Shown: positions 30,683 to 41,790, numbered from the stretch's first letter. The stretch: 45,565 bases of DNA from Rhynchonema sp. JSB1_4 (GCA_030248065.1 JASAMV010005689.1:1-45565), one strand, 5' to 3'. Program-made: numbers and translations. Notes: generated by a model not told the origin, from the letters alone.

Positions 30683-32381
30683 CTGAAAAATGTTTACCTA
30701 AACAAGTTCTCAAACAATTTCTTTGACTTGTAATGCCGTAAAGGAACGTCACATGGCAACGAACTTTGGGCAAAAGGATCGTTTTTACTGCTGTTCAAGA
30801 TGCAAAGTCGTACCCATGGTTTTCAAAAAACAACAAAACTGCACTGCATCAAGCAAATTTGTGAACCAGATTGAAGAATGAAAAAAACACAGTTTTTCGC
30901 GCCGTGCACAACGTGGTGTCAAAAACGTACAATCGATAAAACACATAAACACAGCGAAGATGGTTTCGTATCCACCAACGCGCACACACCCACATCACAT
31001 GGCGTGTTTGAGCGACTGATAAAGTTTCTTTGCAAAATAATCAAAAACCAGATAGCGAAGTCTTTATGGCTATTTTCATTACTGGTATATTGCGCAGCGA
31101 CGGGACACGTCCAAATCAAAATTTAAACACTATCTGCAAATAGGTGAAAACTGCACCACAGTATGATGACACACTGAACGATTTTTGTTTCTGTGTGATT
31201 TGAGACGATTGGCCACAACTCCCCGGTTTCCAAGTCTTATGTGATTCGCTATGTGGAGATAGAGTTGTTGTCATTCAATGTGGTGTGGCTTGCAAGGTAT
31301 AGACCGACGTAAGCATAAGCCCAAGCCGAAATGGGAGCTTAGGCCTCAGCCCAAGCCTGAAAACAAAGCCAGAATGTTCCGTACTGCTGAAGCATAGGGC
31401 CGATTGGCTGACCAGCGTTCAGCCCCAAGCTATAGCCTAACCGGGATTCTGATTGGAAATGTAAGCCTAAGCTAAGCCTAACCGCATGTTTAACCTCAGC
31501 CCTAATCCTCAAGCCTATCTCCCACAAACCTGACGGAGGATCGCCAGGTGGAGGATCAGAACTTGGAAACGGGGGAGTTGCAGGCACTCTTTGATTTGAG
31601 GGAGTGTGAAGTGTGAACAAAGCATGAGCTTGGCACGGATAAACCAACGAGAGCCATACGTCCAACGTCCAAGGAAGCAAGTGGCGAAGAATAAAAATAA
31701 AAGTTATGCATCACAGTATCATAATAAATGTGCTAACATGCGCGGGTTTGTGCAAAATGTTGTATTCTGCTGAACGTTGTGTCGTATTTGTCGTGGGCAT
31801 CAGCAAAACCAGTGCCGGGGTTTAGTGTGGGCATTTCAGGCTGAAATGCTCACCACACCAAACCCCGATAGTTTTTGCATGTTTTACGTTGTGCATTTTT
31901 TCGATAACAACAAACACCATGAGGAGGGGTGTGCTGTACAGTGTATTTTGATGGGTGTTGTTATGTGTGCATGTGGCAGGTTTTATGCGGAGAAAGAACG
32001 TGTCTGTGCTCTGTATTGACTGGCGATTACAAGTAGTACCAAAACGGACCCACAACAGAATCATCTACATGTTCAAATGGAACTTGCTGAGAACCAAATA
32101 GTGCAAGTTCGGCTTTTTTGACTGCTCAGGCGGGCGGGCGGCAGACGGAGCAATTCAAAAACCGATTCGATGTATTTTTGTTTGTCTGCGTTTGTTTTGT
32201 TTGCAGTGCGATATTTCGTTTTTGCGTGTGGCTGTTTTTTGTTGACGGCATAATCATTAATGACGCTTATTCCGCGCAACTTCAACCGAACATAATCACC
32301 GAGACACGTTTTTGTCAACATAATCCAGATTCCAAGGACTGGTTGCACGTTTTGAAACTGTTTGCATCAAAAGAAATAACC
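30683..32381. other. Region between the receptor gene (-) and DNPH1 (+)
   Basis: Must hold the missing 5' exon(s) of the receptor and the promoter of DNPH1. 31291-31510 is a block of AAGCCTAAGC/AGCCCAAGCC words. A minus-strand Pro-rich frame (31519-31680, TPPFPSSDPPPGDPPS then a GTTTGT donor) may be an exon. Confidence 0.4.
31291..31510. repeat. Block of AAGCCTAAGC-type words
   Basis: Words AAGCC(T/C)AAGC, TAGCCTAA and AGGCTTAG recur irregularly over 220 bases. Similar words appear at 7150-7200. No clear ends. Confidence 0.45.
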
Positions 32382-33408
32382 ATGAAAATCTACTTCGCGG
32401 GCAGCATTCGGGCTGGAAGACAAGATCAGGAACTGTATTGGCAAATTGTGGAAATGTTGAAGAAATATGGACAGGTCAGTTCTTGAAATGATGCAGTCTT
32501 ATTTTACAATTGCCAGTCACGAAGTATGGTAACCAATCATTAAATATATCACTCACTACGTATCTTTCTCCTGCGACCGCAAATTTTACACCCACATAGG
32601 TGCTGACCGAGCACGTGGCAGCGCCAGATTGCAATGCGACATTTGAACAAAATTCGGGACAGAAAATTCCGACGATTTCAAAAGAGAAAGATCGAATGAT
32701 ATTCGACACTGATATGGCGTGGCTGAAGGAGTCAGACTGTGAGTTTCGTCATCCACCTCATTCATGTTTTAACAGTTTTTTATTTGTGGCGCCAGACTGT
32801 GTGACACCAGCTCCTTTCGTCAAGGCTGTGGATTGGCCTTTTATTTAGACTTGGGCCAAAGGCAACCCGCAAGCAAAGGAAACGAACCTGTCGAACGATC
32901 TTTGGAAATTAAGCATGCCCATTCCCGATCGCAACTCAGTACAGTTTCCTATTGACACACAACACATAGCCAGAGCCGAGTAAAAATGGTCTGGGCCGGC
33001 GTTTAAACCACCCTGTATCAAATACATAACAAACGTTTCATCTTATACTCGTAGTTGTCGTTGCCGAGATCACGCAAGTGTCGGCTGGTGTCGGCTTCGA
33101 ACTTGGTGTTGCGTGGCAGTTGAACAAACCTGCGCTGTGCTTGTACAGAACGAATATGGCCAAGACTGGTGGGTGGGATTTGGGCATTTATTCACCATTT
33201 TGTCAGTTTGTATGTAGCTGTCAATTGGGAAATATAAAGTACCCTGCAATCTAGTACGCTAGTAAGTCGAATCTAGTATGCTGACAATGATCTGAACTTT
33301 ACAGCCGTGTCCGCTATGATCAACGGTGCACCGAACGTGCTGCAAATCGTCGACTACGAAACACCTGACCAGCTGCGTAAAACGTTCGAGAAATATTTGA
33401 AGAAATAA
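32382..33408 (+). CDS. DNPH1: 2'-deoxynucleoside 5'-phosphate N-hydrolase 1 (DNPH1/RCL)
   Basis: Exons: 32382-32474, 32600-32738, 33055-33168, 33305-33408; 149 aa, phases 0, 1, 1 agree. The enzyme cleaves the N-glycosidic bond of deoxynucleotide monophosphates, notably 5-hydroxymethyl-dUMP, keeping abnormal nucleotides out of DNA. Family signs: the N-terminal MKIYFAGSIRAGRQD substrate-phosphate loop, the central DMAWLKESD followed by VVAEITQVSAGVGFELG (active-site Glu in the second half), and a C-terminal AMINGAP. Slightly shorter than human (174 aa), as expected without the vertebrate N-terminal extension. AATAAA at 33555-33560. It is convergent with the cysteine-rich gene on the other strand, whose stop lies 437 bases away. 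Confidence 0.92.
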
Positions 33409-33844
33409 TGACACTTTTTGCTTGAACGTCCGTGATTGAAATTCACTCTGACTGAATCTGGAGTACCCGGGGCATAAAATGCACACCGGGCATAACATGA
33501 CATCACAATTTCGTTGTTTGGTCAATATAATCGCAAAGAAAAGGGTTGGTTAAAAATAAAATACATCTTCGTCTGGGGAAAATGACGAAACCAAAAAAAA
33601 TAACCGATGGATGGTATAACATGAAACGAAAAAATAGAGAAATCTACAGTAGTCAGTTTTTGTTCTTTGAGTACAGATATAAAGAAATCACCGGTTCATG
33701 AACATGCAAGCCAAACTTAAAGTGTTTGAACTGAATAATAACTTCGGACAAAATGTACATCAGTCGCAACAAATTGGAAGTGAGTCCACGTGACATGAAT
33801 CATTTTTTGGCCAGTTATAAATACACAACGATGTTGTTGTTCGT

Positions 33845-36143
33845 CTAACGACAACATTGTTGTTGATTGCCGAGATTGGGCAGTGCCAAGCATTGGTAGT
33901 TGGACGGACACAAACCGTTGGTGCACGAACCGATACAACGCGCGCCTGTGGGTTTGAAAAAGATTATTGTACCTGTAATACAGCAAAACCAACAATCAAC
34001 GAATTATACAGCGTTTATTGGGCCCCATGTCCCTTTCGATTTCGTTTTCACAGACGATGGTGAACCAGTTCATAGTTAGTGTGAATGAACGCACATGATC
34101 AATGAGGATGGTTCAGGACACCTTTGAAACGGAGCTAAACCAACATCTCCGAGATGCCTTGCGTGAGTATCTGATTTGCTTTTTTTCACGTGCTGACATG
34201 ACCGAGACATGTACATATAGTCCAGCAACTGCTAATGCAGAATTTATGTCCACTGCGTTCCACCGCCAACACAAACGACAACAAACAAGCACAGACACAA
34301 CCAAACTGGTGTGCGGATACGATCTCGTCAAGGTTCATTGAACAAGTTTAGTTTTTTTGGCTTTATTGAACTATCCAGAAAGTCCCACAGTTCACCACTG
34401 TTCTTTCAAACTCACAACACTGTCCCCCTGTGCTACAGGGTTGTCCGTTGCTGCACAAGCAGTTGTAGCTGGGCGGACACAAACCGTTCACACACTGACC
34501 GATGCATTGCAGATTCTCTTGCGGACCGGGGTTGATGTTGCCTGAAAACAATCACAAAAAAGTTCGATAAGTTGAGTCAATCTCCAGCAGGACGACTAAT
34601 CCGGGTTTCAACAACTTTAAAGAGTGTGTCGTCCGCACAAACCAGTGGGACAGCAGGATCGTGTCTGTTGTTGACAGGTGAATCCGGTTGGGCAATTGGT
34701 TTGTGTCAAACAATAGCCGCCACTTCGCTGACCATTGGGGCACGAACAACAGTAGCCGCTGAATGGGAAATACCCGGCGCCACACGTACCGCTAGGGAAG
34801 GTGGCTGACACGGCTGCGTCACCGCCACATACAGCTGAAACATCAGGCAAAGTGTCATTGGGTACTTTAGTCGTTTTATTGGACACCCCGCCCACAATCA
34901 GATATTCCAAGTGATTTCACACCAGTCGCCATTAAAGTTGTGTCGAACATCACACCAAACCAAACAAAGTCATCTTGTTTTGTGCTGTCTTTCATATTTC
35001 CATTCTAGAAAAGGGGGCTGTTAGGTGACGTTCAACACACCCGTCAGCCAACCATTCCTTCCAAACAATTTGGTCGTTATCAAACTTAGTGGTTGGTCCG
35101 GAACCAGATCGGTCCAGTTATGATCGAGCATATGTGTGAGATGGTTGGCCCAAATTCTCGAAAGCGCAGCACCCGAAACGCACACCCGGGATCCACGAAC
35201 AACAAACTGGCAGTTTTGAAATAAAAATACAATGACCGACGACTAACATTGCCAAGGCTGTGTCTTGTCGCAGCACAGTCCGTTCACACAACTTTTCCCC
35301 GCCGATCCACAATGTGACTCGTGTTGACACGTGCCTGTCGCTGGTTGACCCGTGTTGGCGCAAATGGCTTAAATAAATGTCTGTGGTTATTGATTGGCCC
35401 ATTATTGAATGATAAACACTTCATGCTGATGAATTATCACAGTATTATCTCGCTAGCAATGGTAACTCATGCGCTTGGCCAATGAAGATGACCGGTTGTA
35501 TCAAACGTGGTGATCGGATTGAATCGATCTTGCGCATTCATGATAGTCCGTATGTACGTTGCTGGCATGGTCTCTGGTCGGGGTGCAAAATCGGTTGGCC
35601 CACATCTTGCGATTTTGTTTCGCGTAAAAGTTTCTCCTTGCAAGCTCGGGGAACTTTTACGTTTGACCAAATCACAGAAACAACAACATCTATGTATAAC
35701 AAACTACGACATGACCGCAACCGTTTTGCCCCCCCCCCCCGACCCGCGAGAAACAAGGCCCTCTGCGAACATGCTTGTATTCGATGGTCGAAATCAGTGA
35801 TAAAATCTAAAAGGACAAACAATGTGACCATGACAAGACCGATTCGACCACAAAGTTGGACACCGGCCCACATCCGTCTCCGAACGGTGTAAATACGAAC
35901 AATTGCACATGCGCGTCAATGCGCGAAATGGTAATTGCAAGTATGTCTGTCGGGCATGATATGGTACACATTTAACGGCATTGCTATTGGTTGCATCGAG
36001 ATCAACAAAGGAACACACAACAAACACACATATTTCAACCCGATGTTTCACTCACTGTTCTGTCGCTTATTGCGAGTCAAGGACTTTCCAGCCATTGCGA
36101 CTCCGATCAATGCCAAGACAGTGATTGCGAGCGAGGCTTGCAT
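33845..36143 (-). CDS. Secreted cysteine-rich (EB-module-like) protein, five exons, 208 aa
   Basis: Exons from 5': 36056-36143, 35248-35367, 34643-34834, 34416-34541, 33845-33945; every internal splice is phase 1. The start gives a clean signal peptide (MQASLAITVLALIGVAMAG) followed by a basic RNKR, a possible proprotein-convertase site. Each later exon encodes one cysteine-rich unit, with the recurring motif C-x3-C-x-N-G-L-C (CVNGLC, CVNGLC, CTNGLC). Most units end in CC, and the last ends QQQCCR. This resembles the EB module and related secreted repeats common in nematodes and other ecdysozoans. Symmetric phase-1 exons suggest unit-by-unit duplication or shuffling. The final exon could instead splice at GTTAGA just inside the stop, which would lengthen the protein. 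Confidence 0.75.
34215..34250 (+). repeat. Fragment of the TATAGTCC MITE family
   Basis: ATATAGTCCAGCAACTGCTA followed by ATGCAGAATTTATG matches the end of the element at 24239. Only one end is visible; it lies in an intron of the cysteine-rich gene. Confidence 0.6.
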
Positions 36144-36950
36144 TTTGTGTTGTTGCGAGCGTCAAACTACGAAAATATATCGTTCGTTATCACCCAGTCG
36201 AGTAATACGGACTAACTACAGGTTTTGTAAAGAATATTTTGGCATAACAACGAGACTTTGTTCAGCTGCACAAGCGGGTTACATTTGCATGATATATACA
36301 GTTTCGGTCTTGCACTTATTTTCATTTTGAAGCTCACAATTCTTTTATGTCATATTTCGAGATACATGCTTTCAGTGCGGCACAGGTAGGCGTTTCTAAT
36401 CAGAAACATGGTCTGTCCGCTAAGCTGTGTAAACATGAACATATGTACATTTTTGTGAAAATTTACCGAATCGTGTTTTGCTGGCTTTTGTTGCTTTTTC
36501 ACGTGATTCGTGACGTTTGAATTTTTGACCAACAACAATTCATGATACGATGGTTCTCATCATGCGCTGCCTGTACAGTAGAGCATCAAGGTTCTTCATC
36601 CACAAAGCATTGTCAAAGGGGTCGAGTTGGGTAGAACGGACCAGGTTATGCGAGCGAGTATAGCCAAAGTCAACCTCATGAAGTGCAGTTACCATGGCAA
36701 AAAGTTACAGTCACAGTAAACCGAACGGAAATTTTCGGTGAATGGGTGACAAAGAGAAACAAGTTTGGATTTTTTGCTTGTCATGTGAATAGTTGGCGTT
36801 AATCACCTGGTTAGCTTCCAAACCGTCCAGTTAATTTGAGATCAAGGTTTATCCGAAGGTTAGGTGGTGGTCAAAAACGGGCTCATCCGAATGTCAATTC
36901 AAACCGTAGCGGTCAATATGAATCAGGTATTTTGAGTAAAAAATGATATT
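36144..36950. other. 5' flank of the cysteine-rich gene, no other gene seen
   Basis: Promoter-side sequence of the minus-strand gene. No recognisable ORF or repeat with clear ends. Confidence 0.35.
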
Positions 36951-38540
36951 ACTACATCAGTTTCCTTTTTGCATTAGGCTGATTTCGGATCTTTTCGGTC
37001 ATTGGAGCCCGTGCCATTATATACGAGCACAACTTCTGTGTCAACCTCCTCTCGCTTCCTTCCCTCCCCATTGATTTCTGAAAGAAATCCATCGAATAAA
37101 ATACGAGCGACCAGAGATCGGAAACGGGCCGGCCCGGCCCGGTCGGCGAAAAGTCCGGCCCGGCCCGGTGGAGGGCTGCAGGTCGGCCCGGCCCGGCCCG
37201 TTTTGGCTTGAGGTCGGCCCGGCCCGGCCCGGCCCGGTCAGCCAATTTTCAAGGGCTGAAAACTAAAAAAGACCAAAAAGCTGAAAAAAATTCGAAAATT
37301 TTCTGCAGAATACTTGTTTTCACTGGTTGGTACAGCTGGGGGGAAGGGTAGGTAGGTAGGTAGGTAGGTAGGTAGGTAGATTGACGCGCCATCCTGATGC
37401 AGTACGTAAGTCGCCGCCCCGGTTGGTTGGTACAGTAGTGTAGTAGGTATGGTATAATTTTTGGCTCAAAATGGTTTAAAATCGGTATTTTTCACTCCAT
37501 ATAGGCGAAAAATCGCGCGTGACGCGCGAAATTAGCGCTTAAGAGTACATTCTCATCAATATGTAGACATAAAATTTTGTTCCCGGACGACTCCCCCCAG
37601 CTCGGCCGGTCGGTACCAGTGTAGTACTTGGTCAGGGTGTTGACGATAGATAGATTGGGACCCGAAATGTGTTGACGATAGATAGATGACCCAAGTCCGA
37701 AATCTGGGGGGGGGTCGACCCAAACTTGTTGACGATAGATAGATGGTGGGGGGTCGCCAAAAATCAAGGTATAGTATAGTGTACTAAGTACAGTGTAGTG
37801 GCAGGCCCATGTGTGGGAGGTAAGTATGATGCGGGGTTGGGACCGGAAGCGTGAGAGGTATGATTTTGGTCACCCAAAAAGGCGAAAAAACACCGTTTTT
37901 GTGATACAATTTTGGCCAAAAATTGAGGTAAAAATAGTACTTTTTCAAAATTTTCGCCGAAAATCGCCTTAAAATAGGTATTATGGGTGGGTTTGCGCGC
38001 GGAGCGCGCGATTTTTTGGGAAAATAAGGTCGAAAAACACCGATTTTTGCCTTAAAAAGGTATAAAATTGCTTGTGAGAGGTATGATTTGGAGTTGTGAG
38101 AGGTAAGTACTCAACCCCCCCCCCCCCACCCCCCCCCCCCCCTCGGGTTTTGTGGTAGGTAAGTACTGAGAGGGGGGGTAACCCCCCCCCAACCCCCCCC
38201 AGCCACTACTATGACTAAGTAGGTAATAATGTGTAAATATTAATGAAAATGTACTAAGATGTACTAAATCCGCGCGCAGCGCGCGATTTTTTGCCTATTT
38301 GGGACAAAAAATACCGATTTTGAGCCATTTTGAGGCAAAAATACCCATTTTGGGGTCGAAATGTGTTGACGATAGATAGATTGTTCCCAGAATTTGTTGA
38401 CGATAGATAGATTTGCCCATAAGTGTTGACGATAGATAGATGAAATCAAAAAGTGTTGACGATAGATAGATGAATTTGGGGGGGGGACCCCCCCCACCAC
38501 CCCCCAAGTACTACCCTGGTCGGTACTACAGTAGGTAGAT
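36951..38540. repeat. Left part of the transposon nest
   Basis: Contains a CGGCCCGG-word block (37125-37245), a (GGTA)n run (37350-37378), and four copies each at about 37658-37745 and 38363-38472 of GTTGACGATAGATAGAT. There is also a GTGAGAGGTAAGTA-word segment (37825-38170) with long C runs. GCGCGC palindromes followed by ATTTTTTG occur near 37993 and 38270. Several partial hAT-like ends (CAGTGTAGT..., ...ACTACCCTG) can be seen, but no complete pair. ORFs across this DNA are translations of repeats. Confidence 0.6.
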
Positions 38541-38574
38541 ACCGTAAAAACCTAAATACAGCCCCCCGGCCCGG

Positions 38575-38959
38575 CAGTGTAGTTCCTGGGGGGGGAGGGG
38601 GGGGTCCCCCCCCCTAAGGTACACTAACCGCCGCGACCAAGGTACACTAGTACACTAACCGCCGCGTCAGGTACACTAACCGCCTCAACTTTTGCCTAAA
38701 ATGGCCATTTTTAGGCCTAAAATGGGCATTTTTAGGCCTAAAATGTGTGATTTTTAGGTCAATGTTCTCAAAAGTCGCCAAAATACCCTTGTTCTGAAGA
38801 ATTTTTTCCAAAAAGGGGTAAAAATAGGTCAAATTTTCTACCTCAAAAAGTGACTTTTTCCTGATTTTGGGTCTTCCCCCCCCAGGGAGGTACACTAACC
38901 GCCTCACGGAAAAAAGGGGTAGGTACACTAACCGCCGCGCCGGACCAGGAACTACACTG
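38575..38959. mobile_element. hAT-like element with GGTACACTAACCGCCGCG words
   Basis: Ends CAGTGTAGTTCCTGG and CCAGGAACTACACTG. A G/C homopolymer hairpin lies just inside the left end. Five words with the ending AACCGCC(GCG/TCA) flank an A/T-rich core of about 190 bases. Flanking 8-mers CGGCCCGG and CCCCCCGG match at 6/8, within a GC-rich target. No ORF. Confidence 0.85.
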
Positions 38960-39291
38960 CCCCCCGGAATAGAGCCCCCCCGTAATACAGCCCCCCCAAA
39001 AAGGGGTCAGTGAATTAATAGAGCCCCCCCCGGAATAGAGCCCCCCAAAGTAACATCCCCTATACTGTAGTGTATTAAGGCTTGATAGTGGTGTACAGGT
39101 ACATTTATGCACGTTTGTTGTTTGTTCAGAGCACATAATACGCCTCCTATTGACGAATAGACACGAATAAATGCGGTTGCAAGCGAAAAAACATCCTTTC
39201 AAACCCGTTTTTAGGGGTTTTTGGGGGTATTTCTGGGAACAATTTTTCAGGTTCGGGTCAGTGAATTAATAGAGGCCCCCCCGGAATAGAG

Positions 39292-39740
39292 CATAGGTGG
39301 GAATCGGGCCGGCCCGGCGCGGCCCGGCCCGGCCCGACGTTCGGGCCGGGCCGGGCCGAGGTTTCCGGCCCGAACGGTCGGGCCGGGCCGGGCCGGGCCG
39401 ACTTTTCGGAATGTCGGGCCGGGCCGGGCCGGGGTGGCCGGCCCGAAAAGGCCCGACATCATCGAATTTCAATAAAAAATCGTAATTTTTTAGGCTAAAT
39501 TTGCCAAAATTTCTCGCGATTCTGCAAATTAGTACCGACTTCCATGATTATCAGGTATTTTTAAACCAAAAAAACAGTAATTTTTGCACCAAAAAATTGC
39601 TTCAAAATGTTATCAGAAAAAGTCGGGCCGAAAAAATCGGGCCGGGCCGGGCCGACTTTTTTCCAAGTCGGGCCGGGCCGACCCCCGGACCTCGTCGGGC
39701 CGGGCCGGGCCGAGGTAACCCGGCCCGATTCCCACCTCTG
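39292..39740. mobile_element. hAT-like element with CGGGCCGG words, perfect 8-bp duplication
   Basis: Ends CATAGGTGGGAATCGGGCCG and CGGCCCGATTCCCACCTCTG, flanked by GAATAGAG on both sides (39284-39291, 39741-39748). Both subterminal zones are made of CGGGCCGG and GGGCCGGGCC words separated by short spacers; the middle is A/T-rich. Similar word blocks without clear ends lie at 37125, 40446 and 41655. Confidence 0.88.
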
Positions 39741-39904
39741 GAATAGAGCCCCCCCCCCGTAATAGAGCCCCCCCCCAAAATGGGGTCAGTGAGTTAATGG
39801 AGCCCCCCCTTCTATTTAGGTTTTTACGGTAGGTTGATTGCAGGCAGGCTTTTTTGGTGGTACAGTAGGAGTAGGTTGATTGCTGCAAAGCAAAGGCCTG
39901 GGTA

Positions 39905-40312
39905 CAGTGTAGTTCCTGGGGGGGGGGGGGGGGGGGGCCCCCCCCCCCCCCCTCGGGTACGCTATCTCCCCCTCGGGTGGTACACTATCCCCCTATCTCC
40001 CCCTCCGGGTACACTATCTCCCCCAATTTTTGCCTAAAATGGCCATTTTTAGGCCTAAAATGGGCATTTTTAGGCCTAAAATGTGTGATTTTCAGGTCAA
40101 TGTTCTCAAAAGTCGCCAAAATACCCTTTTTATGAAGAATTTTTTCCAAAAAGGGACAAAAATTGGTCAAATTTTCTACCTCAAAAAGTGACTTTTTCCC
40201 GAATTTGGGACTTCCCCCCCCCCCTTCCCCCCCCCCTCGGGGGTACACTATCTCCCCCTCCGAAAAAAACGGAGGGTCCGCTATCTCCCCCTCCGGACCA
40301 GGAACTACACTG
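39905..40312. mobile_element. hAT-like element with GGTACACTATCTCCCCCTC words, perfect 8-bp duplication
   Basis: Ends CAGTGTAGTTCCTGG and CCAGGAACTACACTG, flanked by CCTGGGTA on both sides (39897-39904, 40313-40320). Core (from about 40026) is nearly the same as in the element at 38575, but the repeated words end in ATCTCCCCCTC rather than AACCGCCGCG. No ORF. Confidence 0.9.
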
Positions 40313-40445
40313 CCTGGGTATGGGTAGCTACTGCTTCTTTTTTCAAAACGATGACTGAAAAGATCAAGAACTGGGAAATGTTATTGCGCGAAGCGCAAAA
40401 ATTTTGAAAATTTTGGTTCAAAAAATGGTAATTTCGTTCAAATTT

Positions 40446-40505
40446 AGGCATACCGGGCCGGACCGGCCCCCAAATCTCCGGCCCGGCCCGGCCCGGTCGA
40501 CCAAC
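40446..40505. repeat. Partial CGGCCCGG-word block
   Basis: GGCATACCGGGCCGGACCGG and a following run of CGGCCCGG words, then CGATCTCCGCGAGCGACTC. The tail is a rough inverted match to the block at 37100-37130. Confidence 0.5.
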
Positions 40506-40567
40506 TCCAAAATCGCGTTTCCGATCTCCGCGAGCGACTCTTCTACCGTAAAAAACGTAAATACAGC

Positions 40568-41452
40568 CAGGGTAGTACTTGGGGGGGGGGTGGGGGGGGG
40601 GGGGGCTCCCCCCAAATTCATCTATCTATCGTCAACACTTTTTGATTTCATCTATCTGGATGGCGCGTCAATCTACCTACCTACCTACCTACCTACCTTA
40701 CCTACAGTGCTGTGGCTGGGGGGGTGGGGTGGGGGGGGTCCCCCCAATGGTACCCTACCCGCCCCGGCCTGGTACGCTACCCCCCTATCCGCCCCGCTCT
40801 GGTACCCTACCCCCTACCCGCCCCCCCCCTGGTACCCTACCCGCCCCGATTTTTACCCCCAAAATGCCCATTTTTCGGTCAAAAATGCCCAAATTTCGAC
40901 CGAAAACCCTAAAAAGTGAAAAAAATTTCGCGCTGCGCGCGATATATGTACTTTTTAGGGGTCAGTGAATTAATAGAGGCCCCCCCCCCCGGAATAGAGC
41001 CCCCCTAAGTAACATCGCCTATACTGTAGTGTATTAAGGCTTGATAGTGGTGTACAAGGTACATTTATGCACGTTTGTTGTTCGTTCAGAGCACATAATG
41101 CGCCTCCTATTGACGAATAGACACGAATAAATGCGATTACAAGCGAAAAAACATCCTTTCAAACCCCTTTTTAGGGGTTTTTGGGGGTATTTCTGGGAAC
41201 AATTTTTCAGGTTCGGGTCAGTGAATTAATAGAGGCCCCCCCGGAATAGAGCCCCCCCCCCGTAATAGAGCCCCCCAAAATGGGGTCAGTGAGTTAATAG
41301 AGCCCCCCTTCTATTTAGGTTTTTACGGTATCTATCGTCAACAAGTTTGGGTCGACCCCCCCCAGATTTCGGACTTGGGTCATCTATCTATCGTCATCAC
41401 ATTTCGGGTCCCAATCTATCTATCGTCAACAGCCTGACCAAGTACTACCCTG
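40568..41452. mobile_element. hAT-like element with CTATCTATCGTCAACA words, perfect 8-bp duplication, itself a host
   Basis: Ends CAGGGTAGTACTTGG and CCAAGTACTACCCTG, flanked by AATACAGC on both sides (40560-40567, 41453-41460). Both subterminal zones carry TCTATCTATCGTCAACA words. Inside are the left end of another CAGTG element (40705, words CCTACCCGCCCCG) and part of a second AATAGAGCCCCCC-word element (to 41329). The target is a further copy of the ACCGTAAAAA element (from 40545), so insertions are at least three deep. Confidence 0.85.
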
Positions 41453-41499
41453 AATACAGCCCCCCGGAATAGAGCTCCCCCGTAGCCCGTAATCAGGGC

Positions 41500-41790
41500 A
41501 GGGTAGTACTTGGGGGGAGGGGGGGTGGGGGGTCCCCCCAAATTCATCTATCGTCAGCACTTTTTGATTTCATCTATCTATCGTCAACACTTATGGGTAG
41601 ATCTATGTATCGTCAACAAATTCTGGGAACAATCTTATCTATCGTCAACAACAGAGGTCGCAATCGGGCCGGGTTTGGCCGGCCTGGCCCGGCCCGAGCT
41701 CCCAAATCTCCGGCTCGGCCCGACCCGAACCCCCAAATCTCCGGCCCGGCCCGGCCCGAAACCCCCAAATCTCCGGCAAATGCTCTTGAC
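41500..41790. repeat. Further partial elements: CTATCTATCGTCAACA and CGGCCCGG words
   Basis: A second CAGGGTAGTACTTGG end at about 41502 followed by TCTATCGTCA words to 41650, then CGGGCC/CTCCGGCCCGG words to about 41778. No matching right end found. Confidence 0.6.

Larger units (their letters stand above)
38541..39830. mobile_element. Element with AATAGAGCCCCCC words and 8-bp duplication (7/8), hosting two nested elements
   Basis: Inverted ends ACCGTAAAAACCTAAATA (38541) and TATTTAGGTTTTTACGGT (to 39830). Flanks AGGTAGAT and AGGTTGAT. The interior repeats AATAGAGCCCCCC/AATACAGCCCCCC and has a unique core (about 39045-39245). That core recurs at about 41005-41220 in a second copy. Elements at 38575 and 39292 are inserted in it. 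Confidence 0.75.

Noticed and set aside
39247..39746. Pro/Arg/Gly-rich ORFs (GPARPGP-type) on both strands
   Set aside because: They are translations of CGGGCCGG words inside a delimited transposon.
40404..40968. 171- and 129-aa ORFs in the nest
   Set aside because: They run through repeat words and homopolymers of several nested elements; no splice sites or recognisable domains.
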